From an uncultured Actinomycetes bacterium (lineage in GTDB: Bacteria > Actinomycetota > Actinomycetes > Nanopelagicales > Nanopelagicaceae): a stretch of DNA of 5,474 nt. Where the stretch lies: positions 1 to 5,474 of the forward strand of contig CAIUHY010000056.1 of NCBI GenBank assembly GCA_903899145.1. Direction: 5' to 3'. Positions 1-5,474 of the stretch are shown here, in pieces. Made by a program: the position numbers and the translations under genes. Below the pieces are notes generated by a model. That model was not told the DNA's origin. It worked only from the letters and a program-made list of their open reading frames with translations, and did no database searches. Each line of letters starts with the position of its first letter. The first letter of the stretch is position 1.

Positions 1-30
1 ACCTAAATTTCTAAATGACATTTTCTAACA

Positions 31-65
31 ACCAATCAAGAGACATAAATGCGTGTCTCATTGGT
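31..65 (-). terminator. Bulged hairpin downstream of gatD, possible terminator
   Basis: On the minus strand an arm ACCAATGAGACA (65 to 54) is followed by an 8-nt loop (53 to 46). It then pairs with TGTCTC (45 to 40) and ATTGGT (36 to 31), with a 3-nt TTG bulge at 39-37, giving 12 base pairs in total. It begins 42 nt after the gatD stop codon, where a transcript end for a murT-gatD operon would be expected. The following bases (TGTTAGAAAA) are only weakly T-rich, so it is not a textbook intrinsic terminator. It could also act as an RNA-stabilising 3' hairpin. The structure is read directly from the sequence; the role is inferred. Confidence 0.4.
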
Positions 66-107
66 GATTAGTGCTCAAGACTCGCAAGCGAATAACCGAA
101 TTCTACC

Positions 108-797
108 CTACTTAATTGCTGCTCTTCGCCACTTTGCATATCGATCAGCTAATTCATCGCGAACTACTTTTATAGGCTCACCAGCTGCTCTTTCTAACAA
201 CAAGTCAGCAAATTCTGGGTTACGCGCGAGTACTGGTCCATGTAGATATGTTCCAAAAACATTGCCAAATACTGCTCCATCTACATCACCTGCACCATTT
301 CCGTTACCAACAATTACTTTTCCAAGAGGCATAACAGATTTGCCGAGTGTTGTAATCCCGCTGTGATTTTCAAACCCAGTGAGGTTAGCGTCAAAAAATT
401 CAGATTCAATAGCAATATCTCCGACTAAACGTTTCTTACCAGCGCTTGTTTGGACATCTAACAAGCCCAGCCCTGAATACCTTTCATCATTTGCAACAAA
501 GCTATTTCCAATAATTTGGAATCCCGCACATACAGCAAGCACAACAGCACCCTTGGCCACCGCAGAATTAAGCGCCTTACTCTTTGCTAACGCAGCGTGT
601 GAAAGTACCTGAGCAGCGTCTTCTGCTCCTCCTAAGAGGTATATATCTGCCGTTCTAGGTATCACCTGTGAATATGAAATATCTGTCACACTAGAGCGAA
701 TACCCGCAATAGAAGCACGGAACTTTAGAATATCAGCATTACCCCGGTCACCATATGTGCCCATAAGTTCATTATGAATACGAATAATTTCTAGCAT
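108..797 (-). CDS. gatD: Lipid II isoglutaminyl synthase, glutaminase subunit GatD
   Basis: This is the glutaminase half of the MurT-GatD enzyme. It hydrolyses glutamine and supplies ammonia so that the D-Glu alpha-carboxylate of lipid II becomes D-isoglutamine at the cytoplasmic face of the membrane. The 229-residue protein is a CobB/CobQ-like class I glutamine amidotransferase of normal length for the family (about 230-245). Visible motifs are the N-terminal YGDRGN (15-20), the nucleophile elbow LAVCAGFQIIG with candidate Cys90, GFENHSG (141-147) and GTYLHGP with candidate catalytic His186. The ATG start gives the usual family N-terminus and overlaps the murT stop by one base (TAATG), implying translational coupling; only a weak GGTGA precedes it. 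The stop is TAG. CobQ-type cobyric acid synthases share the fold but are much longer, and the murT partner settles the assignment. Confidence 0.95.
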   Translation of the reverse strand: MLEIIRIHNELMGTYGDRGNADILKFRASIAGIRSSVTDISYSQVIPRTADIYLLGGAEDAAQVLSHAALAKSKALNSAVAKGAVVLAVCAGFQIIGNSFVANDERYSGLGLLDVQTSAGKKRLVGDIAIESEFFDANLTGFENHSGITTLGKSVMPLGKVIVGNGNGAGDVDGAVFGNVFGTYLHGPVLARNPEFADLLLERAAGEPIKVVRDELADRYAKWRRAAIK

Positions 798-1918
798 TAC
801 ATCACCAGCTCGAAGAAGGCGGTATATGCGGCTAATACTGAAACTTCTTTATTCTTTACTAAGGCAATAGCTTCATCGAAGTTATTCACTAAAGTATTTT
901 CTATACCTTCAACATGCAAGCGGTATGCCATATCCATACCTCGCTCACCGCAAATAATTACTTTCTTGCCTTTAAGAGGTTTAAATGAGACATCCCAGAG
1001 CCATGATGTATCAATGCCATCTACCTGGCGTGAGTTGAGTACAAGTATTACTTCTGCTTTATGTTCAGCACTCAGGGCTTCAGTCCATGAAGCTGGGTTT
1101 TTCGTTAAACGAACATGTGCTTTTTTGCCAGCAAATTCTTTTGTAATACTACGCTCAAGTTCGCTTTCTTTAAATTTTATTAGCTTTGTATCTAAAACTT
1201 CTCCGACAACATTGGCGAGTACAGCATTTCTATATGCAGCACTACCTTTCTTAAACTTACGGTCACTAATTTTATTAGTTAGCCCGCAGCTACAGGAATA
1301 GTTGGCGCCAACCCATTTCAAATACGAACCACAGTGTGGGCATACAGCGCCATCTGCATGAGTACGCCCACCAAAAGAAACTCTGACCGAGTTAACCGCA
1401 TTTGCCATCGCATAATTAATATAAGGATCGTCAATATCTCCAACAAAGATCGTGTTATCTGCTTCAGCGCACTCAACATGCCATCTATCTGAAACACGCT
1501 TCACTTCGTGCATACGGTGAAGTTGATCTCGTGTGAGATTAAGAAGTAAGACAATTTCAGGATCGCTCTGGGCAATAATCGAAGGAAGATGCAGCTCATC
1601 AATTTCAAGGACTGCATACTTCGCCCGTGACATTAACGCTCCTGCCGCTCCCCATGAAAGATTTGAGCCTGAGCCACTTGTTGATACCGTGCCCAACTGT
1701 CTAACGATTGTGGCGACTGCTTTAGTTGTTGAGGTTTTTCCGTTAGTTCCAGATACCAGAATGACCTTTTTACTAGCTGCAAGGAGTGAGATTGCCTCTG
1801 GTTCTAGAGCGAGAAGTATGCGTCCTGGAAGTGTTTCACCTTTATTGCCAATAAGTTTGGATGCAAACCCTGCGCTCTTTGCAACTGCAATAGCGAATAT
1901 CAGCCTTGGATTTGCCAC
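797..1918 (-). CDS. murT: Lipid II isoglutaminyl synthase, Mur ligase subunit MurT
   Basis: MurT is the ATP-dependent ligase subunit that activates the D-Glu carboxylate of lipid II for amidation by GatD-derived ammonia. The Mur-ligase central domain shows the P-loop GTNGKTST (57-64), a GSGSNLSWGAAGAL segment (82-95) and LNLTRDQLHRMHEV (126-139). Inserted in it is a four-Cys zinc-ribbon-like knuckle: Cys193, Cys196, Cys209 and Cys211. The C-terminal DUF1727 region has LTKNPASW (271-278), GIDTSWLWDV with the conserved Asp309, and GERGMDMAYRL (324-334). At 373 residues it is shorter than the roughly 410-440 I recall for characterised homologues, yet no domain appears lost. The start is GTG: an in-frame TAG lies two codons upstream and there is no nearby ATG. 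The SD is poor (an AGG overlapping the MFS stop). The MFS gene ends 15 nt upstream, so co-transcription is likely. Confidence 0.95.
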   Translation of the reverse strand: MANPRLIFAIAVAKSAGFASKLIGNKGETLPGRILLALEPEAISLLAASKKVILVSGTNGKTSTTKAVATIVRQLGTVSTSGSGSNLSWGAAGALMSRAKYAVLEIDELHLPSIIAQSDPEIVLLLNLTRDQLHRMHEVKRVSDRWHVECAEADNTIFVGDIDDPYINYAMANAVNSVRVSFGGRTHADGAVCPHCGSYLKWVGANYSCSCGLTNKISDRKFKKGSAAYRNAVLANVVGEVLDTKLIKFKESELERSITKEFAGKKAHVRLTKNPASWTEALSAEHKAEVILVLNSRQVDGIDTSWLWDVSFKPLKGKKVIICGERGMDMAYRLHVEGIENTLVNNFDEAIALVKNKEVSVLAAYTAFFELVM

Positions 1919-1933
1919 TTGCTAAGAGTACGC

Positions 1934-3316
1934 CTATTTACGCAATGAGTCGCCGGCTAACTTTGGCAACTGCACTACTTCTATGAGTGAGAGGAGCAGC
2001 ATCACCCCAGTCACTGCAAAAACAACTGTGAACTGGTTAGCGCTGCCAAAAGCTAGGTTTCCAAACTTCATTGCGATAACAGCAACCGCTACTGCAAATA
2101 CCGAGGCCATCTGCTGGGTCATTGCAGCTAGAGAATTAGCGTGAGCCATCATCTCTTGATCTATGTCGGCGTATGTAAGAGTGTTATAAAGAGTCATTCC
2201 AAGGGATCGAATGCTTCCCGCTAAGACAAGCAAAATTCCCATCCAGATGAGTGAAAGGCTAGAACTCATAGTCGCCATCGCAAATGCCATGACAAGTGAA
2301 ATAGTTGTTGTGAAAAGAATAAGCGGCTTAAAGCGGAAATATTTTATTAGTGGGGTAGTAAAAACTTTAAACCCAAGATTGCCTAACATGTAGAAGAAAA
2401 GTACTTGGCCCGATCTCTCAGCGCTCCAACCATATTTATCTTGGAAGAGCAAAGGCAGAGCAAAGGGAGCTGTGTTGTGTGCGGTGCGATAAAGTAGTCC
2501 GCTGACGTTATTCATTTTAAAAGTTTGAATTTTCATTGGGGTTAAATCAATAAGTGGTTTATCTGCTTTGCCAAAATGTCTAATTGTTGGCCATCCAACT
2601 CCCACGCCAACTACAAAAAGGATAACTGTGGCAACAATATTTATATGGGGAGCGCCGAGTGCTGCACATCCAAAAACAATCGAACCAAGTGCAATTGTGG
2701 TTCCATAAAAACCTGTCCAATCTAGTTTGTCTGTGCTTGCTCCACCGATATCTGGAACAATCTTTATTGCTATAAGTAGTGCAAGTATGCCTAGAGGTAA
2801 ATTAATCATAAAGATCCATGGCCATGACAGATGAGCAATGATCAAACCTCCCAGAACGGGGGCAACTACTGGAGCCATGAGCGCAGGCCAGACTAAATAG
2901 GCAATTGCAGTTATGACGTGGCTCTTCTCTGTTGAGCGCATGACAACAAGTCTGCCAATGGGCACCATTGTTGATGCACCCAAACCTTGCAGAATACGCA
3001 TGATGGTGAGTTCAACGAGGTTTGTGCTTAGTGCACATAGGACAGAAGCAAATGTAAAGAGAGTAATACTGGAGAGCATCACCTTACGAACCCCATATTT
3101 TTCAGCAAGCCATGTAGCAACTGGAATCAAGCAAACTATGGTCACCATATAAGTGGTGACGCAAATACCTATTTCAGATGAAAGTAAATGAAATGACCGT
3201 GCAATCGTTGGGGCGGCGGTTGGCAAAATTGCCCCGTCAAGAAACTCCATAAACATCAAGCCTGCGACGAGTAGCGCTACAGAACCTAGCTCAAAACGTT
3301 TTTTAGATTCTGACAC
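1934..3316 (-). CDS. MFS transporter, DHA2 (EmrB/QacA-like) family, 14 membrane segments
   Basis: This is an inner-membrane secondary transporter, probably a proton-coupled exporter of a small molecule or drug; the substrate is unknown. The 460-residue protein has about 14 hydrophobic segments, the DHA2 topology, and its length fits the MdtD/HsrA-like branch. Visible motifs are the first-helix MEFLDGAILPTAAPTIA (23-39), motif A WLAEKYGVRKVM (69-80) in the loop after helix 2, motif B-like RILQGLGAS with Arg107, and motif C-like APVVAPVLGGLI (148-159). In motif C the usual GP is Ala152-Pro153. The polar loop before helix 9 (about 243-268) is typical of 14-segment members. The start is GTG, with AAGG at 3327-3324 spaced 7 nt from it. 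The gene lies 23 nt after the Lys-rich gene and 15 nt before murT, so a shared transcript is plausible. Family is certain; multidrug function is only inferred. Confidence 0.9.
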   Translation of the reverse strand: MSESKKRFELGSVALLVAGLMFMEFLDGAILPTAAPTIARSFHLLSSEIGICVTTYMVTIVCLIPVATWLAEKYGVRKVMLSSITLFTFASVLCALSTNLVELTIMRILQGLGASTMVPIGRLVVMRSTEKSHVITAIAYLVWPALMAPVVAPVLGGLIIAHLSWPWIFMINLPLGILALLIAIKIVPDIGGASTDKLDWTGFYGTTIALGSIVFGCAALGAPHINIVATVILFVVGVGVGWPTIRHFGKADKPLIDLTPMKIQTFKMNNVSGLLYRTAHNTAPFALPLLFQDKYGWSAERSGQVLFFYMLGNLGFKVFTTPLIKYFRFKPLILFTTTISLVMAFAMATMSSSLSLIWMGILLVLAGSIRSLGMTLYNTLTYADIDQEMMAHANSLAAMTQQMASVFAVAVAVIAMKFGNLAFGSANQFTVVFAVTGVMLLLSLIEVVQLPKLAGDSLRK

Positions 3317-3323
3317 AACCCTG

Positions 3324-3327
3324 CCTT
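3324..3327 (-). promoter_or_regulatory. Shine-Dalgarno of the MFS gene
   Basis: AAGG sits 7 nt upstream of the GTG codon at 3316-3314, with a second G-run (AGGG) closer in. It supports GTG as the true start, since no ATG is available near the conserved N-terminal helix. Confidence 0.6.
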
Positions 3328-3339
3328 AAATTGGTATTC

Positions 3340-3846
3340 CTATTGGATAGTAAAAACGCGGTTATATATGATATTACCTTGAAATTGGACGATAACCAGG
3401 TCGTTTCCTACAGGTACCGTATTTGGACCAACAATTGCTGGAACCCCATTAATCATTGCAACCACTGAACCCCCGGTTGCAGCAATAGTAATGACTCGGC
3501 CAGATACGCTCACGGTTACTACAGGCACAACATCAGTGCTAGAAGGTGCAGGCGCTGTTACTACTGCAGCTTTTTTCACGGTTGTTTTCTTTTTCGCTAC
3601 CTTCTTTTTAACAGCTTTCTTAACTATTGTTTTTTTCTTAGCGACTTTTTTCTTAGCGACTTTTTTCTTAGTGACTTTTTTCTTAGTTGCCTTCTTTTTA
3701 ATAGGTTTTTTCTTAACAACCTTTTTTGCAACAGGTTTCTTTGTTGCACTTGGAGCAGATGTTGCTGAGTGCGCGATAGGAAGCGAGGTCGCCGTTAGAG
3801 AAAATACAGAAATGACAATGGCGGCGCTTGAAAGTAACTTCTTCAC
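3340..3846 (-). CDS. Exported protein with polylysine (KKKxx) repeats, function unknown
   Basis: I do not recognise a named family. The 168-residue protein begins with a classical Sec signal peptide: MKK, then a hydrophobic core to about residue 24. Signal peptidase could cleave after Ser27 or Ala28 in IAHSA. Residues 36-92 are a near-perfect pentad repeat KKK-x-x (x being V/A/T/I/P), with 32 lysines in 57 residues and no Asp or Glu; this resembles histone H1 or the HupB tail. After an Ala/Pro/Ser linker (about 93-104), residues 105-168 are rich in Val, Ile, Gly and Asn, suggesting a small beta domain. The start is GTG, because an in-frame TGA lies seven codons upstream; GGCGG just before it is at best a weak SD. 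Export of such a polycation suggests binding to teichoic acid, other anionic polymers or extracellular nucleic acid. The role is inference. A cytoplasmic histone-like role would require the signal peptide to be false. Confidence 0.85.
   Translation of the reverse strand: MKKLLSSAAIVISVFSLTATSLPIAHSATSAPSATKKPVAKKVVKKKPIKKKATKKKVTKKKVAKKKVAKKKTIVKKAVKKKVAKKKTTVKKAAVVTAPAPSSTDVVPVVTVSVSGRVITIAATGGSVVAMINGVPAIVGPNTVPVGNDLVIVQFQGNIIYNRVFTIQ
3631..3720 (-). repeat. 15-bp tandem repeat encoding KKKxx pentads
   Basis: On the plus strand the unit TTTTTTCTTAGCGAC occurs twice in a row (3631-3645, 3646-3660). It is followed by variants ending GTGAC (3661-3675) and GTTGC (3676-3690), a diverged unit (3691-3705) and another at 3706-3720. 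Each unit is in frame and encodes one Lys-Lys-Lys-x-x pentad of the exported protein. The pentad pattern continues in degraded form on both sides, to about 3571 and 3740. Runs of 6-7 A in the sense strand recur in every unit. Confidence 0.85.
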
Positions 3847-3852
3847 GCCGCC

Positions 3853-3858
3853 ATTATC
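3853..3858 (-). promoter_or_regulatory. Possible -10 element of the Lys-rich gene (leaderless type)
   Basis: GATAAT on the minus strand matches the TATAAT consensus at five of six positions. It ends 6 nt before the GTG start, so transcription would begin at or next to the start codon, as in actinobacterial leaderless mRNAs. No convincing -35 is seen 16-18 nt upstream, where the palindrome lies instead. This is a tentative call. Confidence 0.3.
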
Positions 3859-3867
3859 GCGAGTTCA

Positions 3868-3883
3868 CCCAAGAATTCTTGGG
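3868..3883. promoter_or_regulatory. Perfect 16-bp palindrome between APC and Lys-rich genes
   Basis: CCCAAGAATTCTTGGG is a perfect inverted repeat. It can be read as a 6-bp stem with an AATT loop, or as a continuous operator-like dyad. It starts 18 nt after the APC stop codon and ends 21 nt before the Lys-rich GTG, over the position where a -35 region would fall. Outer CGCG blocks on both sides could add four pairs. No T-tract follows on the minus strand, so an intrinsic terminator is unlikely. A repressor site or a structured leader or intercistronic hairpin is equally possible. Confidence 0.45.
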
Positions 3884-3901
3884 ATTACGCGCGCTATACG
3901 A

Positions 3902-5329
3902 TTAGAGATTTACTTCGATCTCATCTAGGACACCAATGCGTTCTGCTTTGGTTGGCATCTTGAAATAAACGTGCCCCTTAGACCAGTAGTAAGTCATAGG
4001 AATAAGTCCAAGTGCAAGTGAGCCAAAACCAATCCATAAAGTTGGTGCATTGAGGGTAGGAATTACCTTAATGAAAACAATGGTCATAAATAGAGCTCCA
4101 AGAAATGGCCATAAGCCTAGAAAAATAAAGTTTTTAGCGCTTTTCAGGAGATCTTTACGGAATAAGACAACCACTGAGAAACCAGCAAGGGCGTAGTAAA
4201 TCGAAATTTGAATTCCGATCGCACTCACAGCATCTCCCATAATTGTTCCAACGGAACCAATAAATTGAGAACCGACGAATAAACCTAGGGCAACAACTGT
4301 GACTGTTAACGTGGCGAAAATTGGTGTTTTCCACTTTACGTTAATGCGACCAAACTTAGGGCTCAGAGTTCCATCGCGTCCCATTGAGAACATGGTGCGT
4401 GTTACTTGAATCATCTGAGTCTCGATCGTCGCCACTGTTGAAAGAATAACTGCAATGATGATGAGTTTTCCGCCGGTTCCTGGCCACACAATCTGACCAA
4501 GTACTCCAAGAACATTTGCAGCATTATCGCTGATTTGCTTCTCGGTCATAATGATATTTGTTCCGATTGTGAATACTTCAAACAATACAAAGACGGTAAA
4601 TACACCAATAAGTGCGCCATAACCAGGAGTCTTCTTAGAACCCTTTGTTTCTTCGGTTAAGTTGTGAGTCACATCCCAACCCCAATAGTAGAAAGCTGCG
4701 ACAAGAGCGCCCGCAAAGAAATTGTTGCTTGAGCCAAAGATTGATGGCTTAAACCAAGCCCATGTAAAATGCTGAACTTTAGTTGCATGGAATAAACAAA
4801 GTCCTGCAAAGATTACAAGTAGTGCAACTTCGACAGTTGACATAACAACTTGAACTTTTGCAGTGAGTGTAACTCCAAAGGCAACTGCAGCAACCATAAG
4901 CAAGAAGAAGATAGTTCCAAACAGTGTTACCCAGCCTGTGCTGTTAGCGTACTTGTCAGAAAATAGGGAGAGGGTTGCTGAACCTGCTGGGAGAGTTGCT
5001 GCAACCATGAAAATAGATGAGCAAACAATTAGAGACCAGCCAGCAATATATCCAAGTGCTGGATGCAATCCACGGCGAACCCACGCATAACTTGCACCAG
5101 AGTTAGCCTCTGTGCGGTTTAAAGTATTAAATGCAAAAACAATTCCAAACATTGCAATACCGCAATAAAGCAGTGCTGCGGGGCCGCCTAAACCAACTGC
5201 TGCGAAAAGTGCTGCAGTTGTAGCTGCGATTGAGTATGCAGGAGCTGATCCTGCAACACCCATGATTGAAGACTCAAAAAGTCCCAATACATTGGGAGCT
5301 AGTTTGTGTTCTTGATTTTGTGTTGCCAT
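3902..5329 (-). CDS. APC-superfamily amino acid/polyamine permease
   Basis: This is a cytoplasmic-membrane secondary transporter, probably taking up an amino acid or amine by cation symport or exchange; the substrate cannot be read from sequence. The 475-residue protein is the usual length and has about 12 hydrophobic segments. APC hallmarks are present: the Gly/Ser-rich unwound first helix GVAGSAPAYSI (24-34), NSGASYAWVRRGLHP (76-90) leading into helix 3, helix 6 YYWGWDVTHNLTEETK (214-229), and TRTMFSMGRDGTLSPKFGRI (310-329) followed by KWKTP (332-336). The ATG start is preceded by GGAGG with 7-nt spacing, so it is secure. The stop is TAA. The gene is the first of the minus-strand series; its promoter region is cut off by the end of real sequence. 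A 55-nt gap with a palindrome separates it from the Lys-rich gene, so it may be a separate unit. Confidence 0.92.
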   Translation of the reverse strand: MATQNQEHKLAPNVLGLFESSIMGVAGSAPAYSIAATTAALFAAVGLGGPAALLYCGIAMFGIVFAFNTLNRTEANSGASYAWVRRGLHPALGYIAGWSLIVCSSIFMVAATLPAGSATLSLFSDKYANSTGWVTLFGTIFFLLMVAAVAFGVTLTAKVQVVMSTVEVALLVIFAGLCLFHATKVQHFTWAWFKPSIFGSSNNFFAGALVAAFYYWGWDVTHNLTEETKGSKKTPGYGALIGVFTVFVLFEVFTIGTNIIMTEKQISDNAANVLGVLGQIVWPGTGGKLIIIAVILSTVATIETQMIQVTRTMFSMGRDGTLSPKFGRINVKWKTPIFATLTVTVVALGLFVGSQFIGSVGTIMGDAVSAIGIQISIYYALAGFSVVVLFRKDLLKSAKNFIFLGLWPFLGALFMTIVFIKVIPTLNAPTLWIGFGSLALGLIPMTYYWSKGHVYFKMPTKAERIGVLDEIEVNL

Positions 5330-5335
5330 TTAAAG

Positions 5336-5341
5336 ACCTCC
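5336..5341 (-). promoter_or_regulatory. Strong Shine-Dalgarno of the APC permease gene
   Basis: GGAGGT on the minus strand, with its GGAGG core 7 nt from the ATG at 5329-5327, is the best ribosome binding site in the window. It contrasts with the weak or absent sites before murT, gatD and the Lys-rich gene. Confidence 0.85.
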
Positions 5342-5397
5342 GTGTTGAGAGGGCATCCGAAGAGGCGGTAGGTGAACAGATACAAGGAAATCGTACC
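5342..5397 (-). promoter_or_regulatory. Truncated upstream region of the APC permease gene
   Basis: This is the last stretch of apparently genomic sequence. A TACGAT hexamer on the minus strand (5395 to 5390) fits a TANNNT -10 element and would give a leader of roughly 50 nt. Any -35 element would fall in the adapter and is therefore missing. There is no clear riboswitch fold or further gene. The -10 call is weak. Confidence 0.2.
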
Positions 5398-5474
5398 AGA
5401 TCGGAAGAGCGTCGTGTAGGGAAAGAGTGTGCCTCTATGTGTAGATCTCGGTGGTCGCCGTATCATTAAAAAAA
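5398..5474 (+). other. Illumina P5-side adapter read-through with index and poly-A (artefact)
   Basis: Positions 5398-5430 match the TruSeq-type adapter seen by read 2, beginning AGATCGGAAGAGCGTCGTG. Positions 5431-5438 (GCCTCTAT) are the sample index; this is the reverse complement of ATAGAGGC, which I recall as i5 index D502. Positions 5439-5467 match the reverse complement of the P5 flow-cell end, finishing GTCGCCGTATCATT. The seven A bases at 5468-5474 are typical of base calls beyond the molecule end. This segment is not part of the genome and should be trimmed. Confidence 0.98.

Noticed and set aside
1..21. Possible start of a further minus-strand gene (MSFRNLG to the window edge)
   Set aside because: Only seven codons are visible, with no convincing SD upstream, so it cannot be told from chance.
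11..46. Tiny minus-strand frame MSLDWLLENVI
   Set aside because: Eleven codons with no SD, lying within the hairpin region after gatD.
49..366. Plus-strand open frame of 105 codons at the left end
   Set aside because: It lies mostly antisense to gatD, with no ribosome binding site and no recognisable motif; the GatD motifs are in the other frame.
3586..3740. CRISPR-like regular repeat spacing
   Set aside because: The 15-bp units are contiguous, with no spacers, and encode in-frame Lys pentads of a protein.
3868..3883. Intrinsic terminator for the APC gene
   Set aside because: The stem is good but no run of T follows on the minus strand, so it is kept only as an operator or hairpin candidate.
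3491..3928. Plus-strand open frame of 145 codons rich in Phe and Thr
   Set aside because: It is the antisense of the Lys-codon repeats (AAG/AAA read as CTT/TTT). The minus frame has a signal peptide and a sensible start, and this one has no SD.
5266..5469. Plus-strand open frame of 67 codons at the right end
   Set aside because: It runs antisense through the APC start and then into the sequencing adapter, so its C-terminus is artefactual.

Overview
The window holds five complete protein genes, all on the minus strand, so transcription runs from high to low coordinates. It ends on the right in non-biological sequencing-adapter sequence. Hand sampling of a few lines gives a GC content in the low 40s percent. 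The adjacent murT-gatD pair, whose products amidate the peptidoglycan stem, points to a Gram-positive-type (monoderm) cell wall. Together with the low GC, three GTG starts out of five and tightly packed genes, this suggests a small-genome, low-GC actinobacterium such as the freshwater acI/Nanopelagicales type. That placement is inference; no rRNA or other phylogenetic marker is present.

In transcription order: (1) 5329-3902, a 12-segment APC-superfamily amino acid/polyamine permease with a strong Shine-Dalgarno (SD) sequence. (2) 3846-3340, a small exported protein with a signal peptide, an extreme lysine-rich repeat tract (32 Lys in 57 residues, no acidic residue) and a short beta-rich tail. 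(3) 3316-1934, a 14-segment DHA2-type MFS drug/proton antiporter-like transporter. (4) 1918-797, MurT. (5) 797-108, GatD. Gaps are 55 nt (APC to Lys-rich), 23 nt (Lys-rich to MFS), 15 nt (MFS to murT) and a 1-nt overlap (murT/gatD). The last four genes could therefore share a transcript. A perfect 16-bp palindrome and a possible leaderless-type -10 lie in the 55-nt gap, and a bulged hairpin follows gatD.

MurT and GatD form one enzyme: GatD releases ammonia from glutamine, and MurT uses ATP to activate the D-Glu carboxylate of lipid II, giving D-isoglutamine. The two transporters are inner-membrane proteins with unknown substrates. The Lys-rich protein is predicted to work outside the membrane, perhaps bound to anionic wall polymers or nucleic acid. 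No link between it and lipid II amidation can be shown beyond proximity.

The right end (5398-5474) is an Illumina P5-side adapter read-through with an 8-base index and a terminal poly-A. Genomic sequence effectively ends at 5397. I see no mobile element, CRISPR array, tRNA or rRNA. The only truly unfamiliar biology is the exported polylysine-repeat protein; everything else belongs to well-described families.
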